A stretch of 64,000 bases of DNA from DSOI01 sp041394885 (GCA_041394885.1 JAWKHI010000008.1:1-64000); one strand, 5' to 3'. Shown: positions 17,366-26,381, numbered from the stretch's first letter. The notes: a model not told the origin generated them from the sequence alone. Program-made: numbers and translations.

Positions 17366-18370
17366 ATGCATCGAAGAAATTTCCTTTCGAACTCGATCGC
17401 CGGCAGCATGGCCGCCGCGCAGCAGCCTCCGGCTCCGCGCGAACGCGCCAGCGGCGGGGGCGGCAGCAATTCGTATCAGGTAGACGTGACCGTGGAACGG
17501 CGCGTGCAAGGTAAGCCCCACAAGGGCAAGATGCTGGCCGCGATCCAGCCGCACTGCGACGACATTCCCATCTACGCGGGCGGGACGGTTCTCAAGCTTA
17601 TCGACGAGGGCTATGAGGGCATCCTGATCACCGCGTCCGACGATTCGATGGCCGGCAACCTGAATCCGAACCTCGCTCAGACGCGCCGGGGCGACGCCAC
17701 CTACGGGCAGATCGTATTGGCCAACGAGCGCGACACGCAGGAAATGAGCCGCCGCCTCGGCTTGAAGGAAGCCGTTTTCCTGAACTACCCGAATCACAAC
17801 ATGGACGCATGGCCGATCGTCGAGATGCGCGCCCGGCTGATCTTTCTTTTTCGCGCGTACAAGATCGATACGATTCTGGTGTATGACCCGTCTGGCCTCT
17901 ACGAGCGCAACCCGGACCACTACATTCTGGCGCGAGCGGCGGAATCGGCGTTCTGGATGTCGAAATCGGAGTGGGACTATCCGGAGCACTTCAAGGTTGG
18001 GATGACACCGCACGGCCCGCGCGAAGCGTATTATTTCGCGCGTGGTCCGCAATTGGTGAATCGCGCGGTGGATATCGGTGATTTCATCGATCGCAAAGTT
18101 TACGCCAATATGGCCAACGTTACACAGGGTCCGGCTGGAACGCGCGGCGCGGCGCTACGGCGGCGTCTGGCGGCGGAGGGGAAGAAGCTCGCGCTGCTGG
18201 GGAATACCGATGAGGAGGCCAACCGCGCCTACACGAAGTACTTCGCGCTCGAGCATGACCGAGTCCGGGGACGCGGCCATGGTCTCGACTACGCGGAGCT
18301 GTTTCACTACGTCGGCCCGGATTCATCTTCAGAAGAAGAATACGTCAAGGCCAACGCCGAGCCGCTATAG
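17366..18370 (+). CDS. Tat-exported PIG-L family deacetylase
   Basis: About 334 residues. The start at ATG 17366 gives MHRRNFLSNSIAGSMAAAQQ, a twin-arginine leader. An ATG three codons upstream is also possible. PIG-L/LmbE proteins are zinc hydrolases that remove acetyl groups from N-acetylglucosamine-type amides. The usual metal motif HPDDE appears here as PHCDDIPIYAGG, and a second histidine region is NPDHYILARAAESAF. Other family marks are LITASDDSMAG, VFLNYPNHNMD and IDTILVYDPSG. The Cys replacing Pro and Ile replacing Glu in the first motif are unusual but match a subfamily of larger secreted members. It probably acts on an extracytoplasmic glycan or glycoconjugate. It lies behind the exported methyltransferase, so the two may share a transcript. 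Confidence 0.85.
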   Translation: MHRRNFLSNSIAGSMAAAQQPPAPRERASGGGGSNSYQVDVTVERRVQGKPHKGKMLAAIQPHCDDIPIYAGGTVLKLIDEGYEGILITASDDSMAGNLNPNLAQTRRGDATYGQIVLANERDTQEMSRRLGLKEAVFLNYPNHNMDAWPIVEMRARLIFLFRAYKIDTILVYDPSGLYERNPDHYILARAAESAFWMSKSEWDYPEHFKVGMTPHGPREAYYFARGPQLVNRAVDIGDFIDRKVYANMANVTQGPAGTRGAALRRRLAAEGKKLALLGNTDEEANRAYTKYFALEHDRVRGRGHGLDYAELFHYVGPDSSSEEEYVKANAEPL

Positions 18371-18375
18371 CGACG

Positions 18376-19536
18376 TCACCCGCCCTGCGTCACGCGCCGT
18401 GTGGCCACCAAGAGGTTGGACGGCTTGCGGCCTGACCCATAGCCGATGTGGAAGCCCAAGGGCTTTGCATCAACCCGCGAGTAAGCTTCACGCAGATCCG
18501 GCTGCGCCATGGAGCGAAATGAGGGAATCGGCCGGTCATAGCCGCCGTACAGGCGCACCTGCCAAGAGCCTTCAGCCAGAAACCGGTACGGGATTCCGGT
18601 GTCGTCCTGCACAATGGCGTCGCTTTGCGCCAGGATGTGCTGGCGGATGCCGCTGAAGCCGTTGCGGTGAGGCAGGTAGGAAGCAGCCTTCAGGAAAGTG
18701 GTCACCACGCCGAGCGACTGCAGGTGGCTTCGCAGGCCCATGTTCCCGTCGAAGTTCGGAGAGGAAAGGTCCGCCGAGACATAGGTGATGCGGCGGCGGC
18801 GCGATTCGCCTTCCCGCGTGAACTCGACCATCACTCCGGCGTTCGATCCCGACCCGGCGCCAACCCGCGGAACGGCTTTGCCCGTGGCGTCGATCTCGAT
18901 GTCGCCCACGCCGGAAATGCGGTGGCCGGTTCGCACCAATTCCACCAGCATGAGAGGGAGCACGCCGTCGGCGGCGCGGCCGCGCAGATCCCGGCGCATC
19001 TGGCTGGTGATGAAGAAGCTCGAGCGCACCACCGAACGCAGAGCGAAGCGGATCCCCGCGAGCCAGCGATCCCGCTCTCCCGGCGCGAGCAGTTCCTCGC
19101 GCGGCATGGATCCCGGCGGCTCCAATCCAAGGAGCACGTAGCGATCTTTGCGCGGAAATAACAGCGAAGCGGTCAACGCGTCGGGACCTCCAAACGGATA
19201 GAACAACGCGCCGCCGGCAAACGGCGAATCCGCGAGTTCAGCCTGCTGGAAGCGTTCGTAGCCGGGCAGGCGGAAGCGGCTGGTTTTGGACCACAATTCG
19301 TCCATCGCCGCGCGGTGCGCCTGCCAGGCCGGATCGGTTTCGGCGGCGGAAAACAGGCTGCCGTCGCGGCCGGCGAGCCCTGCCAGGAAGCGGGCTGTGT
19401 CGTCGAAGACGCGATCGGAACGGAGCGTCGGGTCCGGCTGTTCCTGCGCTTCCCGCGCGGCCGTGGGACCGCGAGAACAGGCGGCCAGAAGAATGAGAAC
19501 GAACGAAGGCAGTAGGTATCGAGCCGTGAGGCGCAT
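18376..19536 (-). CDS. Lipoprotein of unknown function
   Basis: 386 residues. The signal MRLTARYLLPSFVLILLAAC ends in a lipobox (LLAAC), so Cys20 should carry the lipid anchor. The protein is otherwise soluble. It includes FDDTARFLAGLAGRDGSLFS, ALFYPFGGPDALTASLLFPR (which may bind a polar ligand) and HILAQSDAIVQDDTGIPYRF. I do not recognise a family. The last of these segments, with GSWQVRLYGGYDRPIPSF, suggests a globular domain with a mixed fold. It is tail-to-tail with the PIG-L gene, with 5 bp between stops, and has an 84-bp gap to the bicupin gene upstream, which runs in the same direction. Confidence 0.75.
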   Translation of the reverse strand: MRLTARYLLPSFVLILLAACSRGPTAAREAQEQPDPTLRSDRVFDDTARFLAGLAGRDGSLFSAAETDPAWQAHRAAMDELWSKTSRFRLPGYERFQQAELADSPFAGGALFYPFGGPDALTASLLFPRKDRYVLLGLEPPGSMPREELLAPGERDRWLAGIRFALRSVVRSSFFITSQMRRDLRGRAADGVLPLMLVELVRTGHRISGVGDIEIDATGKAVPRVGAGSGSNAGVMVEFTREGESRRRRITYVSADLSSPNFDGNMGLRSHLQSLGVVTTFLKAASYLPHRNGFSGIRQHILAQSDAIVQDDTGIPYRFLAEGSWQVRLYGGYDRPIPSFRSMAQPDLREAYSRVDAKPLGFHIGYGSGRKPSNLLVATRRVTQGG

Positions 19537-19620
19537 GGGCTTGCCCCCAGTGTAGCGGAGAGTCCGGCGGCAGTGATTTACTTCTCGTTAACCTGCCACG
19601 CGAGGGTGGCGGCCCGGGAG

Positions 19621-20286
19621 CTATTTCGACTTGAGGTCGATAAGGATCAACTCGAAAGGCGTAGTCATGTCGCTCTTTTCCGAATGCGTGCCGGGCGTAC
19701 CCCAACGCGCTTCGCCGGCCTCGAAGCTGGCATCGGCCACCGATCCATCGACGTTGGTCAGTTTGATACGGGCCGGGGTGAGCGCCACGGTCACGCGATT
19801 GACCGAGTGCTGGTGGCGCGGGATGGATTCGCCCGGCCGCACCCGCACGCGTAGCACGCGCACCTGTTCGTTCTCGAATTCCGTGCGGTAGATCGACGGT
19901 GCTACTTTGACCGGGTCAAGCGCGGGCCATGCGACCGGGGCTCCCTTGTGCTTCAATTCCACCTCGACGATCTTGTAGCGCGTCCCACCGATATTCTCGC
20001 TGGTGTGCATACCGTCGGCCGGGTCCCAACGCACGGTTCCTGCATCGAACTTGACGTCTTTCACCGGACCGCCTTCAAAGGCAAGCTGCATCACGCCCGG
20101 GCTCAAGTGAACCATGACGCGGTTCCGGTCATGCTTATGCAGGCGGCTCTTTTGGCCCGGGGAGTTTTCGGCAACCACCACGCGGACGAATTCGTTGTCG
20201 ACGGGGATCGGCCGCGGCTGTTGGGCCAACGCGGCAGCGGCGATCATCGCAAAGAGCAGAGGGAGGGCGAGCTTGGTGTAGCGCAC
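19621..20286 (-). CDS. Exported two-domain cupin protein
   Basis: 221 residues with a signal peptide (cleavage near ALAQ). Two similar beta-barrel halves are visible. The first has VRVVVAENSPGQKSRLHKHD and DAGTVRWDPADGMHTSENIG. The second has VRVLRVRVRPGESIPRHQHS and EAGEARWGTPGTHSEKSD. Each half carries a cupin-1-type His-x-His (HKH, HQH), which usually binds one metal ion. The match between halves points to internal duplication. Proteins of this type in related bacteria are annotated only as cupin-domain or uncharacterised. A sugar- or metal-binding role in the periplasm is possible. The gap of 209 bp downstream holds one small GC-rich hairpin (20362-20374) and no gene. Confidence 0.85.
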   Translation of the reverse strand: MRYTKLALPLLFAMIAAAALAQQPRPIPVDNEFVRVVVAENSPGQKSRLHKHDRNRVMVHLSPGVMQLAFEGGPVKDVKFDAGTVRWDPADGMHTSENIGGTRYKIVEVELKHKGAPVAWPALDPVKVAPSIYRTEFENEQVRVLRVRVRPGESIPRHQHSVNRVTVALTPARIKLTNVDGSVADASFEAGEARWGTPGTHSEKSDMTTPFELILIDLKSK

Positions 20287-20495
20287 AGTGTTCCCTATTG
20301 TATCTGCCCGTGGTCCGATCTTCGGGGGTGGCGGGTGCTTTTTCGGCTGACTTCGATCTCGCGCCCAGCGGGCGTTGGGGATGCCAGTAAGGATCGTCGG
20401 ATTACCGGCGGTGGTCCGTAGACTCGCCTAGAGAGTCATTGGATGCGCAGTCCTAGGTTTTCTGGGGCAGTCCAGGAGTCTGGTAAAGGAGCGAA

Positions 20496-23400
20496 CTACT
20501 GGACCGCCATCGTCACCGGCGGGCTTTCCTGGCCGTCCACAGTGACCGTTAACGGGACGGCGTTCCCCGGAGCTACTCCATTCGGAATCAGGCCGTTGAC
20601 CTGGTAGACACCCGCCAGACCAGGCGCCAGCCCGGCGAAGGCGATGTCGGAGACATCCACTCCACCGATCGCAACCTTCACTGAGTGCTTCAATCGGTGC
20701 AAGGTCGTCGTAGAAGCGGGCTCCCCCGCGACGGCGGGCGGGTCCACTTCACCGAGTCCGGCAGCGTAAATCACGAAACTGTTCCCAGCCGACCCCGGGT
20801 TGGCCGAATCGTAGTAGCGGAACCGCGGGTCGACGATGATGCCCTGGCCTTTGCCGGATTGATCGCGTGTGAACACGGCCGGTTGGGCGGCTCCCATTGC
20901 AACACGGATCGGTCCCAGGCGAACGCCATCGCGAGCATGGAATAGCTCGATGCCGTTGTGTTCGGGAATGCCGTAGGGCAGGATCGCGTTGATCTGCCCC
21001 GGGCTCACGAACAGCAGCGGGACGGGCTTCCCGTTGAAGTTCAACGAGACACCTCCCAGGCTGGTGGGAAGGGGAAGCCCTTGCGCGGCCACGGTCCGAG
21101 GCGCCAGGTTGGCGCCAAAAACCGCGACAAACTCTCCAGGTGCCCGGACGCGGCCGGCCTGGAAGCTGGCGCCGTTCACAACTCCGGCAGCATCGAGGAT
21201 CGCGGCGGTGGAGCTGGGCACGATGACGATCGCTGTGCTCTCGACGGCGAAGAGGTCGCCGCTGGCAACCAGGGCCGTCATTTCGACCAGCCCACTACCG
21301 CCGCGCTGGGGTGTCCAAGTTCCCGCGTAGCGTCCGGCTCCCATGTCGAAAAGATGCAATCCGTAGTCCCCATTGGCGAAGGAGACATCCACGGAGGCGC
21401 CGGTCACCGGGTTGCCGCAGTTGTCGTAGACGGAAAGCCGCAGCGAGCCGGGCTCACCGGCGGCCAGAGTATCGAGAGGTTGCGGGCGGCCAAAGAAGAC
21501 GCTCAGTCGGGTTGGCTGACAGGTGTCCGCCTGCCGAGGTTGCTTGGCGGAGGCAGGATTCACGTTCTTTTGATCCTCGAAACCGATGATGGACTTGTAC
21601 TCGTCGCCGGTAATGATGAGCCGGTCTCCATTCTGGAGGGATCCCCGGACGTCTTCGGGAAGCGTCAACTCGCTGGTTCCGGGCTCGGCAAACAGTTCGA
21701 CGCTGGCGCCGGACGGAGTGGTGATCCGCAGTCGAATCCGTGCACCCGTCTCGTTGGTGACCTCGAATCTGCCACCCACGACATCGGGAATCTGAACGAT
21801 CGGTTTGCCGCCGAACATCGCCCGGCTGACTCGAACCACGCCGCGGAATTCCCGGCTCCATTCGACTTCTACCGGAGCATCCGGCGGCGTTTGGGCGCTC
21901 GCGGTGAATGCGTCCGCCGATCGAATCACCGGTGGCGTCACCACTTGGGAACCGCTGCGCATATCCACGACTGGCGGGCCAGCCTCCGCCGGGGATCCAA
22001 TGGCGGTTGCTTTGGTAAGCCCGGTTGCATCTTTCGACAAGCCTGTGGCGGCGATCTCGTGTAGCGAGTCCACGATGACATTGAACGGCACATCGACGAA
22101 GGTGCCGTCGTTTCCTTCGATCCGAACCGTGTAGCAGTAGGACCCCGGAGGAACGCCCTGCCGGTCGAATTGGGTAGTGAAGTAAGGGACTGCCAACCGG
22201 CCCAGAGTCATCTTCGTGAGCAGATTGGGGGCTCTGGGATCGATCTTGACCAGCTTCCAGCCCACCGCCTCGACGCCAGGCTTTCCGTACGTGAAACTAC
22301 CCGATTTTCTCGATGCCGAGAAACTGTTTGCATCCAGGCCGAAAAGGAAGTTTACGTGCCACCCTTCGCCGGCTTGCTGGCAGCCGACCGAGTACGGAAT
22401 CTCGAGCGGATCCACGCCAGTTCCTTTGACGATCACCTTGCCCTTGAGTGTCGTGCCTGGGATCAGGTCCGAGCGTGTTTTCAGGTTCAGCGTACCGGTG
22501 GTCCAGGCTTCGGTTACCGCTTCGAACGGAGAGCCGCCGCCGTCCGGCATCACCATCACTTGCAGCTTCAGCGGGCTGGTGCCCGGACCGAACAGGATCA
22601 CGGGCAGCGTCAGCGGCGGACTGCCAAACGGCTTATCGATGGAGATCTGCTGGATCGAAGACCGCAACTGGCCCGGCGCCGTCACGGTTATCTGATAGGT
22701 CCGCTCGGCGGTCTTGCCGGCCGTATCGGTGGCCACTACCACCAGCGTGAACGTTCCTGTCTGCGTGGGCGAGCCGATCAGCAAGCCGTCGGGCTGCAGC
22801 GTCATGCCTGGAATCCCTGTGCCCTTCTGCGAGAACGTGCGCGTTCCTTCACCGCCCCTTGCCTCGAAGCGGTAATCGGACGCTTGCCCGCGGACCAGAT
22901 TTCCAGGAGCACTCAGCGTCGTGATCTCGAGCGGCGTGACGGTCTTTGCGACGATGCGGATGCGCCACGTCTCTTCCACAGTGGTGAACGGGCTCACGCG
23001 AATCCGGACCTTGACGTCATAGGTCCCTTCCTGACGCGGTATGCCGGCAAATAGCCGGGACGCCGAATCAAAGGTCAACCAGTCCGGCTTGCTCACAACC
23101 TCGATCTGGTCAGTGCCGGCGAACTTCCACGAGTAGGCCTCGCCCACGAAGCCACCGGGTGCATCCTTGGCCATTCCGGAAGGCTGGGGCTGGGGGCCGG
23201 GATCGGAGCCGATCAGGAGCGGCAGCGTTTCGGTGACCGTGGTGTCGAGCGCGTCGACGATCTGAATTGTCACCTCGAAGGCGCCCGCAGCAGGCGGAGT
23301 GCCGGTTAGGGTCCGTGTGGCCGGTAGGTAGGTGAGCCATGGAGGCAGATTGGCGGTGATCCGGTAGGGCGGCGATCCACCCTCGATCTGCAGTTGGACG

Positions 23401-24698
23401 CTGTAGAGCTTGCCCGGCTCGCCGCGCGGCAGCGTGTTGCTGATCCTGGGAGCGTCGACGACCTTTTGGGTGTAAGTTTTCGTGTCGGTGTCCCCACGCG
23501 AATCCGTGACTGTTACTTGAAACTGGTACTCCCCGGCCCTGGTGGGCGCGCCGATGTAGGAGCCGTCGGGATTGAGCGTCATGCCTGGCGGCAGGGTTAG
23601 AATCGGCGCGGAGAAGCGGTACGGAAGGGCTCCATCCTTGGCCGCGAAGCGGCCGGTAGCGAACTTGCCGAGCACGAGCGAGTCCAACGTGGTCGGCGTG
23701 GTCAACGATACCTTTTGCGTGGAGTCCCCCCCGGGCTTTGGATCTGTTGGCGGATCAGTGGGCGGATCGGTCGGTGGTGGATTCGTGGATTGCGGCGCAA
23801 CCAGCATGGCGATGGTGACGCTGTCGGTGAGAGCGGTGCTGTCGCCGACGCCCAGCTTGACCGAAGCCGTGCCGGCGGGGCCCAAGGGGACTCCCGAAAT
23901 CAGGCCGCCCAGCGAAATCGTGAGGCCGGCCGGCAGACCGATGGCGGACCACCGCGGCGCGCCATTCACGTTGATGGCCGTGGCCTGGAAGCTATAGGCC
24001 TGCCCGATGGTGGCAGCCGGGAGCGAGGTGGTGGTGATCTTGAGAACGTTGGTAGGTGTGACGGGCGCCTTTACGGTCAGGTTGAAGCACCTCTGGACAA
24101 CCGTGGAGGATAGGTCTTCCACACGCACATCCACGGCGCAGGAGAACGTTTGATCGCGTCCCGTGTTGAGAGCGTAGGTCCCCGAGATCTGTCCCTGGCT
24201 GTTACAGGTCAGGCCCGGCAGCCCAACGTCGCAATGGAAGATGCGGTAGGGCGCGATTCCGCCCTCAACGACAACCCGCGCCGAATAAGGGGCGAAGACG
24301 GTGACGTCCGGAAGGGTCTGAGTGACGATTCGCAGCGGCGGGTACACGATCAGGGTGAACGGCTGCGTCTTGCTCCCACCCTGACCATCGGTTGCCGTAA
24401 CACTGAAAGTGTACGTTCCCGGGGTGGTGGCGGTCCCGTTGATTACCACCGCCGGGCGGCAGGGAGGGTCGGTGAAGATCACCAAGCCGGGGACGCTAAA
24501 CCCGGACTGGGAGAAGGTGTAGCAGAGCGAACCGGTCGCGGGCCGAGTGCCTCCGGTTGCGCCGATCGTCGACTGGCCGAAGAGGCCCGCCACAAAACGG
24601 ATGGGATCGGACGACGCGGTGAGCGTGATCGGCGTTTGGCCGTGGGCCACTCCGAGCCCCCAGAGCGACAGCGCGATCATGACGCGGCCAGGGTTCAT
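20496..24698 (-). CDS. Giant Ig-repeat exported protein with Solibacter-type C-terminal domain
   Basis: 1,400 residues. A signal peptide (cleavage near AHGQ) is followed by about seven to eight immunoglobulin-like/putative-Ig (He_PIG, cadherin-like) repeats of roughly 85-100 residues. Each carries phrases such as PAGLTISLGGLISGVPLGPA, PGMTLNPDGSYIGAPTRAGE and PGMTLQPDGLLIGSPTQTGT. A low-complexity PPTDPPTDPPTDP linker (about residues 315-327) separates the first three repeats from the rest. From about residue 1,170 the protein has a C-terminal domain (VNGASFQAGRVRAPGEFVAV, INAILPYGIPEHNG, YQVNGLIPNGVAPGNAVPLT) resembling the TIGR03437 domain known from Solibacter. It should be displayed on the surface or secreted, where it may bind polysaccharide or proteins. 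It stands alone between the cupin gene and the DinB operon. Confidence 0.93.
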   Translation of the reverse strand: MNPGRVMIALSLWGLGVAHGQTPITLTASSDPIRFVAGLFGQSTIGATGGTRPATGSLCYTFSQSGFSVPGLVIFTDPPCRPAVVINGTATTPGTYTFSVTATDGQGGSKTQPFTLIVYPPLRIVTQTLPDVTVFAPYSARVVVEGGIAPYRIFHCDVGLPGLTCNSQGQISGTYALNTGRDQTFSCAVDVRVEDLSSTVVQRCFNLTVKAPVTPTNVLKITTTSLPAATIGQAYSFQATAINVNGAPRWSAIGLPAGLTISLGGLISGVPLGPAGTASVKLGVGDSTALTDSVTIAMLVAPQSTNPPPTDPPTDPPTDPKPGGDSTQKVSLTTPTTLDSLVLGKFATGRFAAKDGALPYRFSAPILTLPPGMTLNPDGSYIGAPTRAGEYQFQVTVTDSRGDTDTKTYTQKVVDAPRISNTLPRGEPGKLYSVQLQIEGGSPPYRITANLPPWLTYLPATRTLTGTPPAAGAFEVTIQIVDALDTTVTETLPLLIGSDPGPQPQPSGMAKDAPGGFVGEAYSWKFAGTDQIEVVSKPDWLTFDSASRLFAGIPRQEGTYDVKVRIRVSPFTTVEETWRIRIVAKTVTPLEITTLSAPGNLVRGQASDYRFEARGGEGTRTFSQKGTGIPGMTLQPDGLLIGSPTQTGTFTLVVVATDTAGKTAERTYQITVTAPGQLRSSIQQISIDKPFGSPPLTLPVILFGPGTSPLKLQVMVMPDGGGSPFEAVTEAWTTGTLNLKTRSDLIPGTTLKGKVIVKGTGVDPLEIPYSVGCQQAGEGWHVNFLFGLDANSFSASRKSGSFTYGKPGVEAVGWKLVKIDPRAPNLLTKMTLGRLAVPYFTTQFDRQGVPPGSYCYTVRIEGNDGTFVDVPFNVIVDSLHEIAATGLSKDATGLTKATAIGSPAEAGPPVVDMRSGSQVVTPPVIRSADAFTASAQTPPDAPVEVEWSREFRGVVRVSRAMFGGKPIVQIPDVVGGRFEVTNETGARIRLRITTPSGASVELFAEPGTSELTLPEDVRGSLQNGDRLIITGDEYKSIIGFEDQKNVNPASAKQPRQADTCQPTRLSVFFGRPQPLDTLAAGEPGSLRLSVYDNCGNPVTGASVDVSFANGDYGLHLFDMGAGRYAGTWTPQRGGSGLVEMTALVASGDLFAVESTAIVIVPSSTAAILDAAGVVNGASFQAGRVRAPGEFVAVFGANLAPRTVAAQGLPLPTSLGGVSLNFNGKPVPLLFVSPGQINAILPYGIPEHNGIELFHARDGVRLGPIRVAMGAAQPAVFTRDQSGKGQGIIVDPRFRYYDSANPGSAGNSFVIYAAGLGEVDPPAVAGEPASTTTLHRLKHSVKVAIGGVDVSDIAFAGLAPGLAGVYQVNGLIPNGVAPGNAVPLTVTVDGQESPPVTMAVQ

Positions 24699-24838
24699 CC
24701 ACTCAGTTTGTGGACAGCACTCCCATCAAACAATGGCGATCATGTGAAACGCCGTGAAATTTCGTGAATCGCCGGCAACTCCCTTATTTCCAGCGATTCT
24801 CTTGTGCAGCGTTCCGGCGGCTGATCGATAGCGGGGAC

Positions 24839-24859
24839 GGCCGCGCTCCCAGCGCGGCC
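24839..24859 (-). terminator. Strong GC hairpin downstream of the ArsR-SRPBCC-DinB operon
   Basis: Perfect 9-bp arms ggccgcgct (24839-24847) and agcgcggcc (24851-24859) with a CCC loop. It is 22 bp past the DinB stop (24882) and upstream of the giant Ig-repeat gene. There is no T-run on the minus strand, while the plus strand continues with tcttccc. It probably insulates the two transcription units. Confidence 0.65.
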
Positions 24860-24881
24860 TCTTCCCTGCATGCCGGGGATT

Positions 24882-25403
24882 TCAGGCGGTTGCGACGGCC
24901 TCGCGCGCGGCAAACGGATTCTCATCAGCGCTCGGCCCATAAATCGACGGCAGAGGGACACCCACCTCGCGCAAGTACACCGAAAGCTGTCCGCGATGGT
25001 GATACCAGTGATTCAGCATGATGGTTCGCAGTACGGCGCCCACCGGCATGGTCATCACCTCCTTGCCCCCAGCCACGACGCGCCACGGCTGGCCGAGATC
25101 GGAATCGCTCATCCCGCTGAGGATCTCGCGGGCTCGGGCAACGCTCTCATCGTGAGTCCGCAGCAACTCGGCGTTGGTGGCGGCGGCGGGCTGAGTGAAG
25201 TCCGGCATCTCGAACGGCGACCGCCGCGACATCTCCGCCACGTTGCCCGGGGTGGACGCGATATGGAGGCTCAGTTGTCCCATCGACATCGACTTGGCGT
25301 GAGGCCGCCACGCCAGATGTGCGTCCGGCACGCGCTCCAGAACGCGCCGCGTGGTAGCCGCTTCCTGTTCCAACTCCTGTATCAAAGCTTGAATCGCACT
25401 CAT
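24882..25403 (-). CDS. DinB-like four-helix bundle protein
   Basis: 173 residues. DinB-fold marks are LIQELEQEAATTRRVLERVP, LAWRPHAKSMSMGQLSLHIA (metal His in LSLHIA) and ILNHWYHHRGQLSVYLREVG in slightly altered form (IMLNHWYHHRGQLSVYLREV). The two further histidines of the three-His site lie in the WYHHRGQ segment. DinB/DUF664 proteins bind a divalent metal and include thiol-dependent S-transferases and resistance proteins; the function here is unknown. The start at ATG 25403 has GGAGAACGG 5 nt upstream. It is the last gene of an ArsR-SRPBCC-DinB operon (13-bp gap). This trio is common in soil bacteria and usually responds to toxic or oxidised organic compounds. Confidence 0.9.
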   Translation of the reverse strand: MSAIQALIQELEQEAATTRRVLERVPDAHLAWRPHAKSMSMGQLSLHIASTPGNVAEMSRRSPFEMPDFTQPAAATNAELLRTHDESVARAREILSGMSDSDLGQPWRVVAGGKEVMTMPVGAVLRTIMLNHWYHHRGQLSVYLREVGVPLPSIYGPSADENPFAAREAVATA

Positions 25404-25416
25404 GGTCCGTTCTCCT

Positions 25417-25878
25417 TTACTGTCTGACTCTCGTTGCTTCCGCATGCAGGCGAATCCGCTCGAGTAGCGGCGCCCAACCGCGAGAAACACCCTCCCGGTA
25501 GCCTTCCGGCACCAAGCCGAATGCCGAGTGCCGGAACGCCATCATCGTTCCACTGTCCACTTCCTTCAACCGGTACTGCACGTTCGATACAACCGGACTC
25601 GACATGAACAGCGGGCCGGTGATCTCGAGCAGCGAAGGCCGCTTGATCGCCTGCACGGCGCCCCAGTAGTGGCCATTGCCGTCACCGAGGTCACGGTACC
25701 AGCGTCCTCCCGGCCATGCCTCGAGCTTCATGGGGAGCGGATTTCCGTCCGGGCCTTCATTGCCCGGACCCATCTGTTCGAGCAGCGCCTCAAAGGTTGC
25801 CTCGGGTGTGGCGCGGACGAGGATCTCGTAAGCGATCTCGAGCGTCAGGTTATCCAGCGATGGTGTTGCCGCTGTCAT
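25417..25878 (-). CDS. SRPBCC (AHSA1/START-like) protein
   Basis: 153 residues. SRPBCC fold signatures are LEIAYEILVRATPEATFEAL, LEAWPGGRWYRDLGDGNGHY, GAVQAIKRPSLLEITGPL and the C-terminal long helix GWAPLLERIRLHAEATR. Proteins of this type bind small hydrophobic ligands or act as cyclases or hydrolases; none of the residues seen fixes a function. It follows the ArsR gene by 24 bp with AAAGGAGAAGC before the ATG. It precedes DinB by 13 bp. It is likely made only when the ArsR regulator releases the promoter. Confidence 0.9.
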   Translation of the reverse strand: MTAATPSLDNLTLEIAYEILVRATPEATFEALLEQMGPGNEGPDGNPLPMKLEAWPGGRWYRDLGDGNGHYWGAVQAIKRPSLLEITGPLFMSSPVVSNVQYRLKEVDSGTMMAFRHSAFGLVPEGYREGVSRGWAPLLERIRLHAEATRVRQ

Positions 25879-25902
25879 TACAAGCTTCTCCTTTCGACCT
25901 AA

Positions 25903-26235
25903 TTACCGTATCCCGGCGCCACGCTCGGCCCGTTCCTTCACTCGCGTCAGTTGCCGGAGCCAATAGCGCTCAAATAAACTGCTCCACTCGTGCACCGGCC
26001 TCAGGGCGCTGGCGTTGGTCCGATAAAAAACCTGGCGTCCTTCCCGCCGCGTTTGCACCAGTCCAACTTCGCGTAGAACCTTGAGGTGCTTGGACACCGA
26101 TGGCTGTGGCAGGTTGAGGTCCGCGCAGACGTCGTTCACCGGCCGCTCACGTTCGGCGAGATAGGCGAGTATGCTCCGCCGGCTCGTTTCGGCGATTGCG
26201 TTGAATACGTCGGAAGTGGTTGCAGCGCGTGGCAC
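25903..26235 (-). CDS. ArsR-family winged-helix repressor
   Basis: 110 residues. The ArsR/SmtB winged helix is complete: FNAIAETSRRSILAYLAERE, VNDVCADLNLPQPSVSKHLK (recognition helix), VLREVGLVQTRREGRQVFYR. It lacks the cysteine pair of metal-sensing members (no CxC), so it is probably a non-metal subgroup that works with SRPBCC/DinB proteins. It should bind its own promoter as a dimer. A palindrome within that promoter, 11-30 bp before the start codon, is the likely operator (see 26243-26270). The predicted transcription start falls at or next to this ATG, so the message may be leaderless. First gene of the ArsR-SRPBCC-DinB operon. Confidence 0.93.
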   Translation of the reverse strand: MPRAATTSDVFNAIAETSRRSILAYLAERERPVNDVCADLNLPQPSVSKHLKVLREVGLVQTRREGRQVFYRTNASALRPVHEWSSLFERYWLRQLTRVKERAERGAGIR

Positions 26236-26242
26236 TAGGATC

Positions 26243-26270
26243 AGTATATTCCCATATAGGAATATGTCAA
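26243..26270 (-). promoter_or_regulatory. ArsR-operon promoter with operator palindrome in its spacer
   Basis: Minus strand: -35 TTGACA (26265-26270), a 16-nt spacer, -10 TATACT (26243-26248). The spacer holds arms ATATTCC (26259-26265 read on minus) and GGAATAT (26246-26252), each 7 bp, around a 6-bp centre. The palindrome overlaps both hexamers, so a bound dimer would block polymerase directly. The distance from the -10 to the start codon at 26235 is about 7 nt. Confidence 0.75.
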
Positions 26271-26381
26271 GCGTGTTATTCCTGGCGTACGGAAATTTTC
26301 GTTTCGCAGGCCCGCGTGAATCGCGGAAGAGTTGGGAGATGTGTGGGACTTGCGCTGGTTCGGCTTTGCCGATTGCGAGAA

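Noticed and set aside
20362..20374. A short CGCCC-AGC-GGGCG hairpin downstream of the bicupin start region
   Set aside because: Five base pairs is too short to call a terminator in GC-rich DNA.
23700..23770. PPTD repeat DNA as a possible CRISPR or tandem-repeat element
   Set aside because: It is a short in-frame coding linker within the Ig-repeat gene, with no spacers.
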